Part shown: positions 45,201 through 54,405 of the stretch, one piece after another
How positions within the stretch are numbered: position 1 is the first letter of the stretch
Layout of the letters: the number at the start of each line of letters is the position of its first letter
Assembly (NCBI RefSeq): GCF_000255455.1
Contig: NZ_JH621246.1
Location: 56,335-112,920 of the forward strand
Direction of reading: 5' to 3'
Length of the DNA stretch: 56,586 nt
Source of the DNA: Aquimarina agarilytica ZC1
GTDB lineage: Bacteria > Bacteroidota > Bacteroidia > Flavobacteriales > Flavobacteriaceae
Notes under the pieces: model-generated
What the model saw: only the letters and a program-made list of their open reading frames with translations
Databases searched by the model: none
What the model was told of the DNA's origin: nothing
Position numbers and translations under genes: made by a program

Positions 45201-46591
45201 ATTTTTGCAGCTGAAATACTTCCTTCTGGTAAATTGCAATTCAAACGTATTTCAATAGAACGCTCTCCTTCTTCCAACAACAATACTGGTGAAGACAACA
45301 CAAAACCTATACGTGCCTTTGGGTGTTCCTCTGCTATTTCCTTCCCTTTTTTTATGTATTTGCTATACTTATCGCCAAGTGTTGCCCAGTTGATTGGTTG
45401 ATCTTCTTTGAATTTCTTGCCTTTTCCATCTGCTGAATTCGCTACTGGAGCCATATAAACCCCTTCTATATAGGTCTTATCATTATTGTCCGTAATTGGA
45501 ACTAATGAAAGTGTTCTTACCTCTTTAACCTGGGATTTGTCTACTACCACCTCATGATCTAAACCAAATTGTATATCTTGATTATTGGCATCCTTACTGT
45601 CTTTTAATAATAAATCCTTTTTTAATACATATTGCTCTTGATGATTCGCCACTTCAAAAACAATATGTGCTTGATCTGGTACGGCATCTTTAGGAAGCAT
45701 TTTTAATACTTCTTCGTAAAAAAAGTCTAAATGCTTTTTACTTAACTCATTTATATTGCCTTGAAAATGTTTGAATACTTCTAAAAAAGCAAACAATAAG
45801 GCGATATGGGGTTCATGTTTTTGTTGAAGTGAGGCTTGTAATGGTAACAAACTTTCCTCTATATAATTTGGAGCAGCCTCAACAATGGCTTGTACTCCAT
45901 TTATTATTTTAAGAAATAAGCCATTCAATTGCGCTCCCGCTTTTAACAGCGCTTCTTTTTTTCCCTTTTTAACTTTTTGAATACATCCGTCAATAGCATA
46001 AATATCAATCACCTCGAATTGCCAAGGAAGCTGTAAAAAATCATTGAAATTCTTTTTGGATACACATAAATAGTTGACACTTGAATTATGTAAGCCTATA
46101 AAAGATTTCATGGCTTCGGCAAACGAAGTTTTAATAATGGCTAGTAACGAATCTGTAAAACTATTCTCTTGCTTTTGTACTGTAGTAAACAATGCTGTTG
46201 TAGGTTTACTAAGTTTTGTTTCAATAAAATTAAATAAGGCTTCTAAGGTTTCTTTGGATGGATTTTCTGTAAGTTCTTTATATAATAATGAAAACTGAAC
46301 TTCCAAATCTTCCACTACTATTTTACTTAATATTGCCAACTGAAATGGCAAACTATTCTTAAAAAAAGTTCCCCAATTATCTATATCCTGAAATTCCCCA
46401 TCAATTGCAGTATTTCGGTATTGGTAAAAATTAATTTGTTGTGCATACCCACTAATCATATACAAACGATCGGCCAAGGTTTTTCCATCAATAGGTACTG
46501 CACTGGGGTCCAATGCTTGTATAAGTCTATCCTTTTGACTTGTCCCCGTACTATTTTTTAAAGGGTGTGCTATATTTGATGGATGCTTCAT
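42275..46591 (-). CDS. eCIS baseplate J-like wedge protein (Pvc11-like)
   Basis: The 1438-residue protein has the baseplate J/gp6-like C-terminus: YTRVSEQLKHKGRALMLSDY, then a beta-rich segment ending RIKIMNPRYEGVDV and FGQLVRYSDIIGFVE. The long N-terminal region (1-1100) is specific to eCIS. It forms the wedge of the baseplate with the Pvc12-like partner encoded next. Spacing to its neighbours is one base and 14 bases. The product is longer than usual for Pvc11. Confidence 0.9.
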   Translation of the reverse strand: MKHPSNIAHPLKNSTGTSQKDRLIQALDPSAVPIDGKTLADRLYMISGYAQQINFYQYRNTAIDGEFQDIDNWGTFFKNSLPFQLAILSKIVVEDLEVQFSLLYKELTENPSKETLEALFNFIETKLSKPTTALFTTVQKQENSFTDSLLAIIKTSFAEAMKSFIGLHNSSVNYLCVSKKNFNDFLQLPWQFEVIDIYAIDGCIQKVKKGKKEALLKAGAQLNGLFLKIINGVQAIVEAAPNYIEESLLPLQASLQQKHEPHIALLFAFLEVFKHFQGNINELSKKHLDFFYEEVLKMLPKDAVPDQAHIVFEVANHQEQYVLKKDLLLKDSKDANNQDIQFGLDHEVVVDKSQVKEVRTLSLVPITDNNDKTYIEGVYMAPVANSADGKGKKFKEDQPINWATLGDKYSKYIKKGKEIAEEHPKARIGFVLSSPVLLLEEGERSIEIRLNCNLPEGSISAAKIKQNLDEIIAQKQFSFKKETVENCETITKETKNYLLNLLGNEEVYVIGNNLELFLTQKDPISCLPLFNDNEKKRLCECGIFEENMSKVGQLFLMSFSGEKDWVIPKQEAIEDLVIDLPPFSDLNTTADLQFIFRLKLTKEDPKVVFFDEEKLKEKIDVNTSFPLVKIELNPVIEKLENVLTCDDIIGGRPKNGNKKGCCLKQEKKNVGEISISPYHFLQGIKLVDAKIKVNVCGLKNLIVQNDENLQDVNKPMFPFGPRPKVDAAFIIGSKEVFCKNWQSFRLGVEWKDRPVDFETYYEAYNLEDGVNITTNVFEISGGVLDKGVWEDGGVNKRLFTSKNGFTPCPAINAAYNFNGYRWSRGDFPITAYEAKSMPKEPLTPLTVNSRKAFFRIKLKGEDFQHDSYAFVLAKQMMALANILDPKSIETIKDEVDNIITLCDESEDRIDAIKSWGGTLEDLQDEVEKAPPPPMFAPINIPSDIPGDLSPYGLEKIDESLCGRADKIKAVFIANNADNAILPNEPYTPAIKSLFVDYKAEATMNDMDITHLYPFENTSKFENIETKPTLFPFFNDEGTLFIGLEKITIGGSLSLLFQLAEATADSELDRAEIYWHYLSTNEWKLLQYDFDVISDETDRFTVSGIASISIPDDITNKGNTVMPDSLYWIKVSTPKNVKAVAETIGIHTQAAKTSARFSPLNDKNRLETPLASGSIAKLVNGDFNIKKVEQIYPSFGGRTPEVNGHFYTRVSEQLKHKGRALMLSDYEKIILEGFPEVEKAKCITHTMGLSAIDYKRDLEVAPGYVVITVIPDLAKLESGNLIVPKVPVSLLEKIGDYIRKRTSPFARIKIMNPRYEGVDVAIKVRLHRGKSPDFFTKKLKDDITLFLAPWVLGDIEKLAFGQLVRYSDIIGFVEQLEYVDFIVKLELTGLCDQKGAIIKPLTARSVLVPGNICVENEKETCLEAEATQKLKSNKVHQLT

Positions 46592-46605
46592 TTACTTAAA
46601 CTTAT

Positions 46606-47028
46606 TTATATCGCTTGATCAGCTTCTCTTAAATAAAAATCATATACATAATTATTTCGCGTATTAGTTCCTTCGATTTCATAATGCACAATGATTTTTA
46701 GTTTTCCCTCGATCAATTCAAAGGAATCTTCTTCAGTAATATCAATTCTTTCTAATTTTATCCTTGGTTCAAAATAAAGAATCGCTCTTTCCACCACATC
46801 TTTTATAAAACCAATGAGTGCGTTATCTACATTTTCAAACTGGTAATCCTTTAAATTACAGCCATATTCGGGTTGCATTACCCGTTCCCCCAAACTGGTT
46901 GAAAGTAGAATTTCCAAACTTTGCTCAATATCTTTTTCGGCACTAACCATAGTGATCGTTTTGGCATCGATATCAAATGTTGGCGGAAATGACCAACCTG
47001 TTCCTAAATATGCTTTGTTTGCATTCAT
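46606..47028 (-). CDS. gp25/GPW-like baseplate protein (Pvc9-like)
   Basis: The 140-residue protein has the GPW/gp25 lysozyme-like fold signature: SLEILLSTSLGERVMQPEYG with the conserved R-x6-G, then FEPRIKLERI. This small protein forms the core of the wedge with the J-like proteins. Order and size match the family. Confidence 0.93.
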   Translation of the reverse strand: MNANKAYLGTGWSFPPTFDIDAKTITMVSAEKDIEQSLEILLSTSLGERVMQPEYGCNLKDYQFENVDNALIGFIKDVVERAILYFEPRIKLERIDITEEDSFELIEGKLKIIVHYEIEGTNTRNNYVYDFYLREADQAI

Positions 47029-47039
47029 TCTTCTCTATT

Positions 47040-47330
47040 TTATCCCCCAATCATTACCATTGGAAAGCCTTGAACAATTGTACCTCCATGTGATGTTAAA
47101 TCACCCATCCGTGCTGCGGGACTCCCGCCTATAAACACTGTTGCTGATCCCTTTGCTATAGTATCTGGCGGACCAACACATACACACATATCACCTACCA
47201 CGGCAGCAGGCTGCCCACCTATCAACACGGTTGATTTTGGTGGTCCAATAACTGGTCCTCCTACATGAGGTACAGGACCATTTGATAATGGACACGTATG
47301 CATATCTCCAATTCTAGCTGCTGCTGGCAT
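47040..47330 (-). CDS. PAAR-domain spike tip (Pvc10-like)
   Basis: The 96-residue protein is a complete PAAR repeat protein: MPAAARIGDMHTCP, PAAVVGDMCVCVGPPD and PAARMGDLTSHGG, with His/Cys zinc ligands. It caps the VgrG-like spike encoded just upstream. No toxin extension is present. Confidence 0.95.
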   Translation of the reverse strand: MPAAARIGDMHTCPLSNGPVPHVGGPVIGPPKSTVLIGGQPAAVVGDMCVCVGPPDTIAKGSATVFIGGSPAARMGDLTSHGGTIVQGFPMVMIGG

Positions 47331-47343
47331 ATCCTTATTTTTA

Positions 47344-49134
47344 TTAATTAATATTTATAGGCGTTCCCTTTATTGTTGTTGGCCCATCGGCCGAAACACT
47401 GGTAGTTGCTCCTTTAATTTCCATACTTGCACTTGCTTTTGCAGCAAGCTGTAGCGCTTCTAAAGTCATATTCATTCCTGCTTTTATGTCAATATTACCT
47501 GAAGCTTCTATTTTTATATCCCCAGGACTATTCATTTCAATTCCCGATGGATTCATTTTGGTTACATTTCCATTTTGATCTTCGATGGTGATCGAAGTAC
47601 TATCTTCATCTAATTTGATACTATTCCCTGCTGGGGTATCAATAGTTATTGTTTTTGTTTGATCATGAAAATGTACGCGCATCCCTGATCGGGTTACTAC
47701 TCCTTTTTCGTGATTTGTATCCTGCGCCTCCATGGGTGCTGGCTTAGCACTGCTATGTAGCATACCAAGTACTACAGCTTCTCGTGGGTCATCATTTAAA
47801 AAACCTACGATCACTTCATCCTCTATTTCTGGCAAAAAAAAGCTTCCTCTACCCGAAACGCCTTCATCTGCTTTACCCGCATCTAAAGTGGCTAGTCTTG
47901 CCCAAACACCACGTGCCGAATTATCAATAATAGGCAGTCGTACTAAAATTCTATTTTCGCCCTCTGGGTCATCCTGTAATTGCACCACTTTTCCTATCTG
48001 TAATCCACTTATCCCTGGTACCAAACCTGCGGCTGGGGCATCTGTTATGTTTTTATGAATATGTGAAAAACAATCTGCCTTTAACCCAAACTGCACTTGC
48101 GTATACCATGACCCATTATACACATCATGCCTTACCGCAGATACAAATGCTTTTCCAGTAAATCGAGCTCCCACCCCTTGCAATTCTATTAATTGCCCAG
48201 GTTTAACTCCTCCAAAACCGATAAACTTTGCACGCCCTTTTATTTTTGAAAGTCTACTATTTTGCATTATGGATTTAGTCCACTCCTGTAACTCTTCGGT
48301 GATGGCTTGTCCCGTGTGTCTTAGCTCATATTTTTCAGGACTTATCCCTGCTGCTAAATCTTTACCATTTACATTTCCAAGTTCATTAATCCCCACACTC
48401 TCGGTTACATGTTCAAACATATTTTGACCAGCATAATCCCATGATTTAGCTTCTACTGTAGTCCATTGATCTCTTGAATCCATTTCGGCTTCAAAATCAA
48501 TAAGTGTTGATCCAAATAATACGGATATACTAGGGTCGGTATTTGTTACTGGTGCTTTGATATTAATTTTGCCATCATCCACAGCAACTAATTTTCCATT
48601 GGCCTCAGCCCTTAGTAATAAAAAATCCCAATCGGTGCAATGATGCTGTACCATTTCAAGGTGTTTTATTGTGGTTGCTTCTACATCGTGACTAAGTGGT
48701 GTATACCGCCCAATAACCTCCTCCATGATTTCACTATCTTTTGCCTCTTCATAATAAAAATTATGTCTTCCTATAGTCATTTTAACTGCCTCATCCCTGC
48801 AATCTAAAATCAATTCCGTTTTTCCACTCTCCTTTATTTTTATACTATGCTTTACAATAATCCCTTTAAATAATAGCTTATTTTCACCGTCTCGTCCAAT
48901 TTTTAAGGCGATTGATTTTCCTGGCAAAAATTCTTCTTTTTCACTTATTTCAAATGTTTCTTCCGATGCGTTTCCATCCTGTAAAACAATCTTACTGGTT
49001 GGAATTCTATTAATTTCTTTTTGAATAGATATAGAAAGTACCTGATAGCCTGGATCGACTAATTTCCCATCAATTAGTATATCAAATGTGGATATATTGT
49101 GTGATACTTCTACAGGGATCTCTCTATCTTTCAT
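47344..49134 (-). CDS. VgrG-like central spike (Pvc8-like)
   Basis: The 596-residue protein has a gp27-like N-terminal part, an OB-fold (about 375-460; VWARLATLDAG, FLPEIEDEVIVGFLNDDPRE, VVLGMLHS) and a C-terminal beta-helix of repeating short strands. This is the gp27-gp5 fusion typical of eCIS Pvc8 and of VgrG. No lysozyme or toxin domain is present. It lies directly upstream of the PAAR gene. Confidence 0.93.
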   Translation of the reverse strand: MKDREIPVEVSHNISTFDILIDGKLVDPGYQVLSISIQKEINRIPTSKIVLQDGNASEETFEISEKEEFLPGKSIALKIGRDGENKLLFKGIIVKHSIKIKESGKTELILDCRDEAVKMTIGRHNFYYEEAKDSEIMEEVIGRYTPLSHDVEATTIKHLEMVQHHCTDWDFLLLRAEANGKLVAVDDGKINIKAPVTNTDPSISVLFGSTLIDFEAEMDSRDQWTTVEAKSWDYAGQNMFEHVTESVGINELGNVNGKDLAAGISPEKYELRHTGQAITEELQEWTKSIMQNSRLSKIKGRAKFIGFGGVKPGQLIELQGVGARFTGKAFVSAVRHDVYNGSWYTQVQFGLKADCFSHIHKNITDAPAAGLVPGISGLQIGKVVQLQDDPEGENRILVRLPIIDNSARGVWARLATLDAGKADEGVSGRGSFFLPEIEDEVIVGFLNDDPREAVVLGMLHSSAKPAPMEAQDTNHEKGVVTRSGMRVHFHDQTKTITIDTPAGNSIKLDEDSTSITIEDQNGNVTKMNPSGIEMNSPGDIKIEASGNIDIKAGMNMTLEALQLAAKASASMEIKGATTSVSADGPTTIKGTPININ

Positions 49135-49172
49135 TATACTTTTGGTCCTTTAATCGATTACAAATTTTAATT

Positions 49173-49916
49173 TTATTCAACTGTTTTTTCTATAGGAGGA
49201 AACACCATTTCCACTCCTGGTTTTATTTTCCGAAACGAGGTTAACCCATTAGCTTTAGCTATTTGCATTACATATTTAGGATCATTGTAAATTTGATCTG
49301 TCATCCAATCGAGTCTATCCCCGGCTTTAACTAATCTTACATGTGTTAAATCTGGAGATCGTTTACGCTCTCTAGCTACTCTTTCTTTTTGGGCTACATA
49401 ATTTAAAAATGTAGCGCTCACTTTTATTCGAAGTGGATCCCCGTCGGGTTTAAATAGCGTGTAATTAAGATCTAAATTTGAAAGTATACACGGAAACTTA
49501 AAACCATCCCCCCAATGCACTTTTAAAAAATGTGGTCTATGAATTTCGCCATTCATATTATAGACCGTATTCTTAAAAATTTCTAACTGTTCCTTTACGG
49601 GAAGCGGTGTTTCGGATGTTAATGTGGTTACATCCGGTTTAAACTTTAATCTTGAGTTATAGCCCTGAATTGAATTTGTACCATCCAATATAAAATCCAA
49701 CTTCAATTCCTCTGGCGCTGTACCCTCATAACTTGCATTAGTACCTTGATTTCCTTGCCCTTGCTGTGTATTTAGTTTCACCTTGTAATTTTGAGTAAAA
49801 CTTTCTGGATTTACAGGTAATGAAATCGGATTTGGTTTGATATTGGATCGTTTTGAAAAATCCTCATTATCAAAAGATTCAATAGATACTTTTATAAGTT
49901 TCCCTCTTTGGTTCAT
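49173..49916 (-). CDS. LysM baseplate adaptor (Pvc7-like)
   Basis: The 247-residue protein has a C-terminal LysM-like domain (about 190-240) with VKAGDRLDWMTDQIYNDP, ANGLTSFRKIKPG and VFPP, and an N-terminal tail-adaptor domain starting IKVSIESF. Such proteins join the tube to the spike. The ATG overlaps the DUF5908 stop by one base (TAATG), indicating coupling. Confidence 0.9.
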   Translation of the reverse strand: MNQRGKLIKVSIESFDNEDFSKRSNIKPNPISLPVNPESFTQNYKVKLNTQQGQGNQGTNASYEGTAPEELKLDFILDGTNSIQGYNSRLKFKPDVTTLTSETPLPVKEQLEIFKNTVYNMNGEIHRPHFLKVHWGDGFKFPCILSNLDLNYTLFKPDGDPLRIKVSATFLNYVAQKERVARERKRSPDLTHVRLVKAGDRLDWMTDQIYNDPKYVMQIAKANGLTSFRKIKPGVEMVFPPIEKTVE

Positions 49917-50080
49917 TATCGTTCATTTTTAGCTTTAATGATTTCCAGTACCTTTTCTACAATTTCATTTACCGTGGTTTCACTATTTTTTCCTCCCGAA
50001 GTTTCACTTGAAGCTGATGCGCTTGAATTCCTATCCCCTACACTCGCTTTAATCACTAATTCTCTAATTTCTAATGGCAT
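49916..50080 (-). CDS. DUF5908 small eCIS protein (Pvc6-like)
   Basis: A 54-residue protein starting MPLEIRELVIKASV, the family signature, then a Ser/Gly linker and a C-terminal helix TVNEIVEKVLEIIKAKNER. These tiny proteins lie at this exact position, between the tube and LysM genes, in many Bacteroidota contractile systems. Function not established. Confidence 0.85.
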   Translation of the reverse strand: MPLEIRELVIKASVGDRNSSASASSETSGGKNSETTVNEIVEKVLEIIKAKNER

Positions 50081-50090
50081 ATTTTAATTT

Positions 50091-50549
50091 TTAAGGTGCT
50101 TTTAAGGCAAAATAATTATAGTTTAACTCCAAGGTTTCGATAAGTACTTCTCCTTTTTCGGCGTTTAATTCCCCAACTTTCCAACTTACAGGCCATACAT
50201 GCGATAATTGCCATCGCATTAAAGGCTTATGATCCTCATTCAATAATTCGACATCAACATTAGTTAAGGGTTTTACTATCATATCTTGAAAAGCTTGCTG
50301 GCACCATTGAACCAATCCAGAATCCTCTGGTTTTAGTATACCTCTCTTCAGCGTAAGCGTAGTATACTTACTACGTCCAGGAATTTGATGCTCGAATCTA
50401 TTTTCTCCTCCCTCCTTCATCCCTTCTTTTTCGATTTGTACATCCAAGCCCGATACGGATTGAAAACTAATATCTGTTCCATTTGATTTAGGAAGTCCGG
50501 TAAAAAAAACCTTGAAATGAAAACCTACTATTTGATGCGTACTTGCCAT
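50091..50549 (-). CDS. Tail tube protein 2 (Pvc1/Pvc5 type)
   Basis: The 152-residue protein has the tube fold pattern VGFHFKVFF, VSGLDVQIE, TTLTLKRGIL and a beta-rich C-terminus with WPVSWKVGELNAEKGEVLIE. It is one of two tube-like proteins in tandem; by order it corresponds to the initiator-type tube protein next to the baseplate. Spacing to the first tube gene is eight bases. Confidence 0.92.
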   Translation of the reverse strand: MASTHQIVGFHFKVFFTGLPKSNGTDISFQSVSGLDVQIEKEGMKEGGENRFEHQIPGRSKYTTLTLKRGILKPEDSGLVQWCQQAFQDMIVKPLTNVDVELLNEDHKPLMRWQLSHVWPVSWKVGELNAEKGEVLIETLELNYNYFALKAP

Positions 50550-50557
50550 AAATAGTG

Positions 50558-51031
50558 TTAGTTTTTAGCTTCTAAAATGGTTAAGCCCTCATGAACTAAT
50601 TCCATGGTTTCAATAGCCACCTCATTAGCATCCGCTTTTAAATCGGTTGACTGTACTTTACTAGGCCATGCATTTTCCAATTGCCAAGTAATAATTGTTT
50701 TATGGTTTTCATCCAGTAAACTAATAGAAACAGCTCTTCTGTATTTGGAACCTGTTTTATTTCCTTCTTGGAAATAATAGGTTTTTTGCCATTCTTTATA
50801 AAAGTCAAAGTCACCTTGAAATGTTCCTCGCTTTAAGGTAACATTACTGTATTTAGTTAATCCGGGTTGTTTTGTTTTATTATATTTTACGCTATCCCCT
50901 TCTCTGTATTCAATAACCTCTGTTTCAAAATCCAAACCACTAACCTCGGTAAATCCAATACGAAACTTATCTCCCCATTCCACTTTAAAATGAAACTTTG
51001 GTAATGGATAATCTATTTTTTTATCTGCCAT
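50558..51031 (-). CDS. Tail tube protein 1 (Pvc1 type)
   Basis: The 157-residue protein has FHFKVEWGD, VSGLDFETEVIEYREGDS and NVTLKRGTFQGDFDFYKEW, the conserved inner-tube motifs of phage-like contractile systems. It probably forms the bulk of the inner tube that carries cargo. The two Cys-rich 304-residue genes separate it from the sheath gene. Confidence 0.93.
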   Translation of the reverse strand: MADKKIDYPLPKFHFKVEWGDKFRIGFTEVSGLDFETEVIEYREGDSVKYNKTKQPGLTKYSNVTLKRGTFQGDFDFYKEWQKTYYFQEGNKTGSKYRRAVSISLLDENHKTIITWQLENAWPSKVQSTDLKADANEVAIETMELVHEGLTILEAKN

Positions 51032-51061
51032 GATACTCGTTTTTATTTTTTTTTAGAATGT

Positions 51062-51976
51062 TTACTTTCCTTCAGCTGCTTTTGCGGCTTTTATTGCTTC
51101 GGCTAAACTGTTTTTACGTGACAAGGCATCATCACTTTCCTTTTTCTTTTTTGTCCATGCCTCCTTAAGTTCCTGTGTTTTAGTATTTGCTTTAGCTAAA
51201 TCCTTTATAATATCCTTGTAATAATCGTCATTAACAATTGGTAAGGTTGGCTGAGGCTTTTTTTCCTTAGCATCGCATGGATAATTCTCCGTATCATCCT
51301 CATCGGAACAACTAGGCTGCTCTACTACGATTCCCTTAAATTCATTTAACATTATCTCCAGCTTAAATCTCAAGCCTTCTTCTTCACAGATATAAGCATA
51401 AAGTAAATTGGCACATTTTAAGGCATCAATTAACTTACATAGAATAGCCTCTTGAAGATCACATACTACTTTAATTTTTTCTTCGAGAACCTTTACACAA
51501 TTAACCGCTGTTTCTTTATCAACATCTTTAGTATCCTTTAAGCAATTGATTGCTTTAATTAAATCACCTATCAATTCCGTTAAACCTTTATCCGCATCAT
51601 TATAGCTATACAAACAATCGAAAATTGATTTTACTTGACAGAGTAGTTTTTCTAAAGCACTACTTGTACATTTTGCATTTTTACAGACTTCCTTTACTTG
51701 ACCGTAAAAAAAGCCAAGCTCAATAACAATATTATCTGCCTTTTCATTTGATTTATCAATAAGGTCAAACCATTTATCTAGCTTATTTTGCCAGTTATAT
51801 GAATTATCATATTGTTCTTTTAATTTTTCAGATTCTGCAGACTTTTCATTGTAGACATTACATGCGTTCGCATAATCTTCTTCCCATTTGGTTAGACAGT
51901 TCTTTTCGCCATTACCTCCGTTACCTGAGTCATCATTACAACAGGTATCGTCATTCAAAAATTTAATCATACTCAT
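51062..51976 (-). CDS. Cys-rich helical protein B, unknown eCIS component
   Basis: This 304-residue protein contains 16 Cys, starts with an Asp/Asn/Gly/Cys-rich segment (NDDTCCNDDSGNGGNGEKNC), and is otherwise helical with coiled-coil character and spaced cysteines (for example residues around KEVCKNAKC). A second ATG at 51970 is possible. It has no signal peptide. Its length equals that of protein A, and the two stand in tandem between sheath and tube, where most eCIS loci have extra sheath or small structural genes. Function unknown. Confidence 0.8.
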   Translation of the reverse strand: MSMIKFLNDDTCCNDDSGNGGNGEKNCLTKWEEDYANACNVYNEKSAESEKLKEQYDNSYNWQNKLDKWFDLIDKSNEKADNIVIELGFFYGQVKEVCKNAKCTSSALEKLLCQVKSIFDCLYSYNDADKGLTELIGDLIKAINCLKDTKDVDKETAVNCVKVLEEKIKVVCDLQEAILCKLIDALKCANLLYAYICEEEGLRFKLEIMLNEFKGIVVEQPSCSDEDDTENYPCDAKEKKPQPTLPIVNDDYYKDIIKDLAKANTKTQELKEAWTKKKKESDDALSRKNSLAEAIKAAKAAEGK

Positions 51977-52011
51977 AATTCTATTTTTTAATTTTTATCA
52001 ATACCCTATTA

Positions 52012-52926
52012 TTAATCTTCATTAGCTGTTTGAGTAGCCATATGCTCGGTGGTATTACAATCATTGCCAGCATCTACACATTCACATGAAATTTCTAATT
52101 CTTCCTCCCTGCACTCGCCTTCGCAAATAAATTTCCCTGTTTTATGTAAACCTTTCACTTTACTTCCTTCGTTATAAAGAGTGCACGAAACTTCAGCCAG
52201 TTCTTCTACAATACTATTTAACTCATCGCGATACGTGCTCACATCCTTTTCGGTGCTCTTTACATTATCTGCAACACAATCATTAAATATTTTTAGCGTA
52301 TCTACTAATTTTGATGCAAAATTTTTAAGTCCTCCGGTATTGGTAAATGTTTGTATCCCTGCAATATTCACTACTCCATTAAAAGCATTTTGTCCTTTAG
52401 TAGTTAACATTGCTGTTTTTTCTTTGATATCCATCAGTAAGTCCTCTACTTTGGATACATCATCTGATACTTCATCATCATTAGTCCCTTTTTTGCCTTT
52501 TGTCCTTTTAGGCTTAGGAGGAAGTATGCACTCCTTTACACAATTGACTACAATGCAAGCCTCATTGTTGGCTTCATTCATTTTTACACGTAACTCATTA
52601 ATCATTTTTGAAGACTCATTGATCAATTTTTCGAGCTCATCATCTTTTTTAATGTACTCATCTACGTTTTTTTGAATAATTCCTGCTTTTTTATAGTTTT
52701 TTATAACTATACAACTCATGAGATCTTGATAAATATCATAAGAGGCCGTTGCTTTATCCAAGCAACAAATTTTATATCCACGAGCTATCTCTTTAGCATC
52801 TCTTTTGGTTCCATAAGCCGTGTATAAACTTTCTGAAGCTTTTTTTTCATTCTTAATGTCTTTCAGCTTTTCGCAAATCTTTATTTCAGGATTTTTCAAA
52901 GCGTCATTCCCTGCCATATCTGCCAT
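52012..52926 (-). CDS. Cys-rich helical protein A, unknown eCIS component
   Basis: This 304-residue protein contains 14 Cys, among them CC near residue 55 and a dense cluster at the C-terminus (CEGECREEELEISCECV). The rest is helical with coiled-coil segments and a basic linker PKPKRTKGKKG. No signal peptide or known family is seen. It has the same length as protein B and may be a distant paralogue. The position between the sheath and tube genes suggests a structural, capping or surface role. Confidence 0.8.
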   Translation of the reverse strand: MADMAGNDALKNPEIKICEKLKDIKNEKKASESLYTAYGTKRDAKEIARGYKICCLDKATASYDIYQDLMSCIVIKNYKKAGIIQKNVDEYIKKDDELEKLINESSKMINELRVKMNEANNEACIVVNCVKECILPPKPKRTKGKKGTNDDEVSDDVSKVEDLLMDIKEKTAMLTTKGQNAFNGVVNIAGIQTFTNTGGLKNFASKLVDTLKIFNDCVADNVKSTEKDVSTYRDELNSIVEELAEVSCTLYNEGSKVKGLHKTGKFICEGECREEELEISCECVDAGNDCNTTEHMATQTANED

Positions 52927-52971
52927 TTTACTAGTATTTTAAAGTTATTATTATCCTTGACCAGTTATATA

Positions 52972-54381
52972 TTACTCAGACAGCATTTTGTGACTAAATC
53001 TCAGAATGATAAATTCAGCTGGTCTAACTACCGCCATTCCTATTTCTACAATCATTCTTCCTTCCCAAATATCTACCTCATCCATGGTTTCATTGAGTCC
53101 AACTTTTACATAAAAAGCTTGCTCGGGAGTGGTTCCCATTAAGGCTCCTGCTTTCCATTGTTGTACTAAAAAGTTATCGATCATTGATTTTACCCTTACC
53201 CAAGTATTAAGGTCATTAGGTTCAAAAACAAATTGAAGCGAGGCTTTTTTAACCGATTCCTCTACCATGTTAAAAAATCTTCGTACCGATATATAGCGCC
53301 ATTCATTACTGTTACCCGCCATGGTACGTGCTCCCCAAACTATGGCATTCCCTCTCCCTACAAATGAACGTATTACATTGACCGATTTCCCAGCATTCAC
53401 ATCCACATTTAAACTTTCTTGCTGTTTGTCCGTAATTTTAATTACTGGTCTAATCACATAATCCATATTCACATTTGCAGGAGCTTTCCATACGCCTCGA
53501 GAAGAATCTACACTTGCATAAACACCTACAATCCCTGGCGAAGGAGGCATTACAATAGGTAAATTTCGAATGGAATTTTGTGCTTGAAAATAAAGGGCAT
53601 TATTCTTCGTTTTTAACTCTTCTAATGTGCCATTGAACGAACCATCTCCTCCCTCGTGCACAATAGTAACTCGAGCATCTCCTACACCTTCACCGCCATA
53701 GTAATAATCCAAAATAGTCTCTACATTTGGAAAATATGTAGCTCCATATTTAATGGTGTTTTCTTCTGGAGGGGTATTATCACGCATCGTTTCAATATTG
53801 GCTAACAAATCTGGTTGTTCGGGATCTTGCCAAATATCCATTACGGTAAAACGATCTTTCATTTCCTCACACAAATCCATAGATTCGCCAAAAAGATTGT
53901 AGAAATCAGAGAAATTATCCATTCCCTGTGCATCAGGATATACATATAGTGTTATTTCATCCACCTTTTCCGTAGCATCTAATCCTGCTTTAAGTTCTGC
54001 AAAACTTACAATTCCAGTAGTATAATCACTTACCGAAACAATCCAACATGGACCGCCCCCATTAGCAAAAAACATTTGCAATGCATATTGCATGATATAC
54101 TTAGCTCTATCCCCAATAGATGCTTGTACATTAACTGGCGCGCCTGGAGTTTCTTTTATTAATACTGAAAGATTTTCTTCGGGTACTGCCTTTCCAAAAA
54201 AACGTTCATACTCTAACAGTGAACTAATCCTTTTGGGTTCATTAATTAAGGAATTTCCTCTTTCATCTTCGGCTTTTTGGGTATACCCTATAAAAGCCGG
54301 AATCGCAGTTTCTACCTGCGCAATTGATGGTGGTAGTTTTGGAATTTCTTCAATGAAGACTCCTGGCGTTTTGTAATTCAT
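52972..54381 (-). CDS. Contractile sheath protein (Pvc2 type)
   Basis: The 469-residue protein begins NYKTPGVFIEEIPKLPPSI with AIPAFIGYTQ, the canonical phage-tail-sheath N-terminus, and ends with a C-terminal domain containing RRFFNMVEESVKKA, FEPNDLNTW and VRPAEFIILRFSHKM. It is the only sheath gene seen; Pvc/Afp loci usually have three. It is likely that one sheath species forms the whole contractile tail. Confidence 0.95.
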   Translation of the reverse strand: MNYKTPGVFIEEIPKLPPSIAQVETAIPAFIGYTQKAEDERGNSLINEPKRISSLLEYERFFGKAVPEENLSVLIKETPGAPVNVQASIGDRAKYIMQYALQMFFANGGGPCWIVSVSDYTTGIVSFAELKAGLDATEKVDEITLYVYPDAQGMDNFSDFYNLFGESMDLCEEMKDRFTVMDIWQDPEQPDLLANIETMRDNTPPEENTIKYGATYFPNVETILDYYYGGEGVGDARVTIVHEGGDGSFNGTLEELKTKNNALYFQAQNSIRNLPIVMPPSPGIVGVYASVDSSRGVWKAPANVNMDYVIRPVIKITDKQQESLNVDVNAGKSVNVIRSFVGRGNAIVWGARTMAGNSNEWRYISVRRFFNMVEESVKKASLQFVFEPNDLNTWVRVKSMIDNFLVQQWKAGALMGTTPEQAFYVKVGLNETMDEVDIWEGRMIVEIGMAVVRPAEFIILRFSHKMLSE

Positions 54382-54405
54382 AATTTCTCTACTTTAAAAA
54401 TCCAT

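Noticed and set aside
52181..52675. 164-codon plus-strand frame
   Set aside because: Antisense shadow of Cys-rich protein A; Ser/Phe-rich composition typical of the complement of Lys/Glu-rich helical coding sequence.
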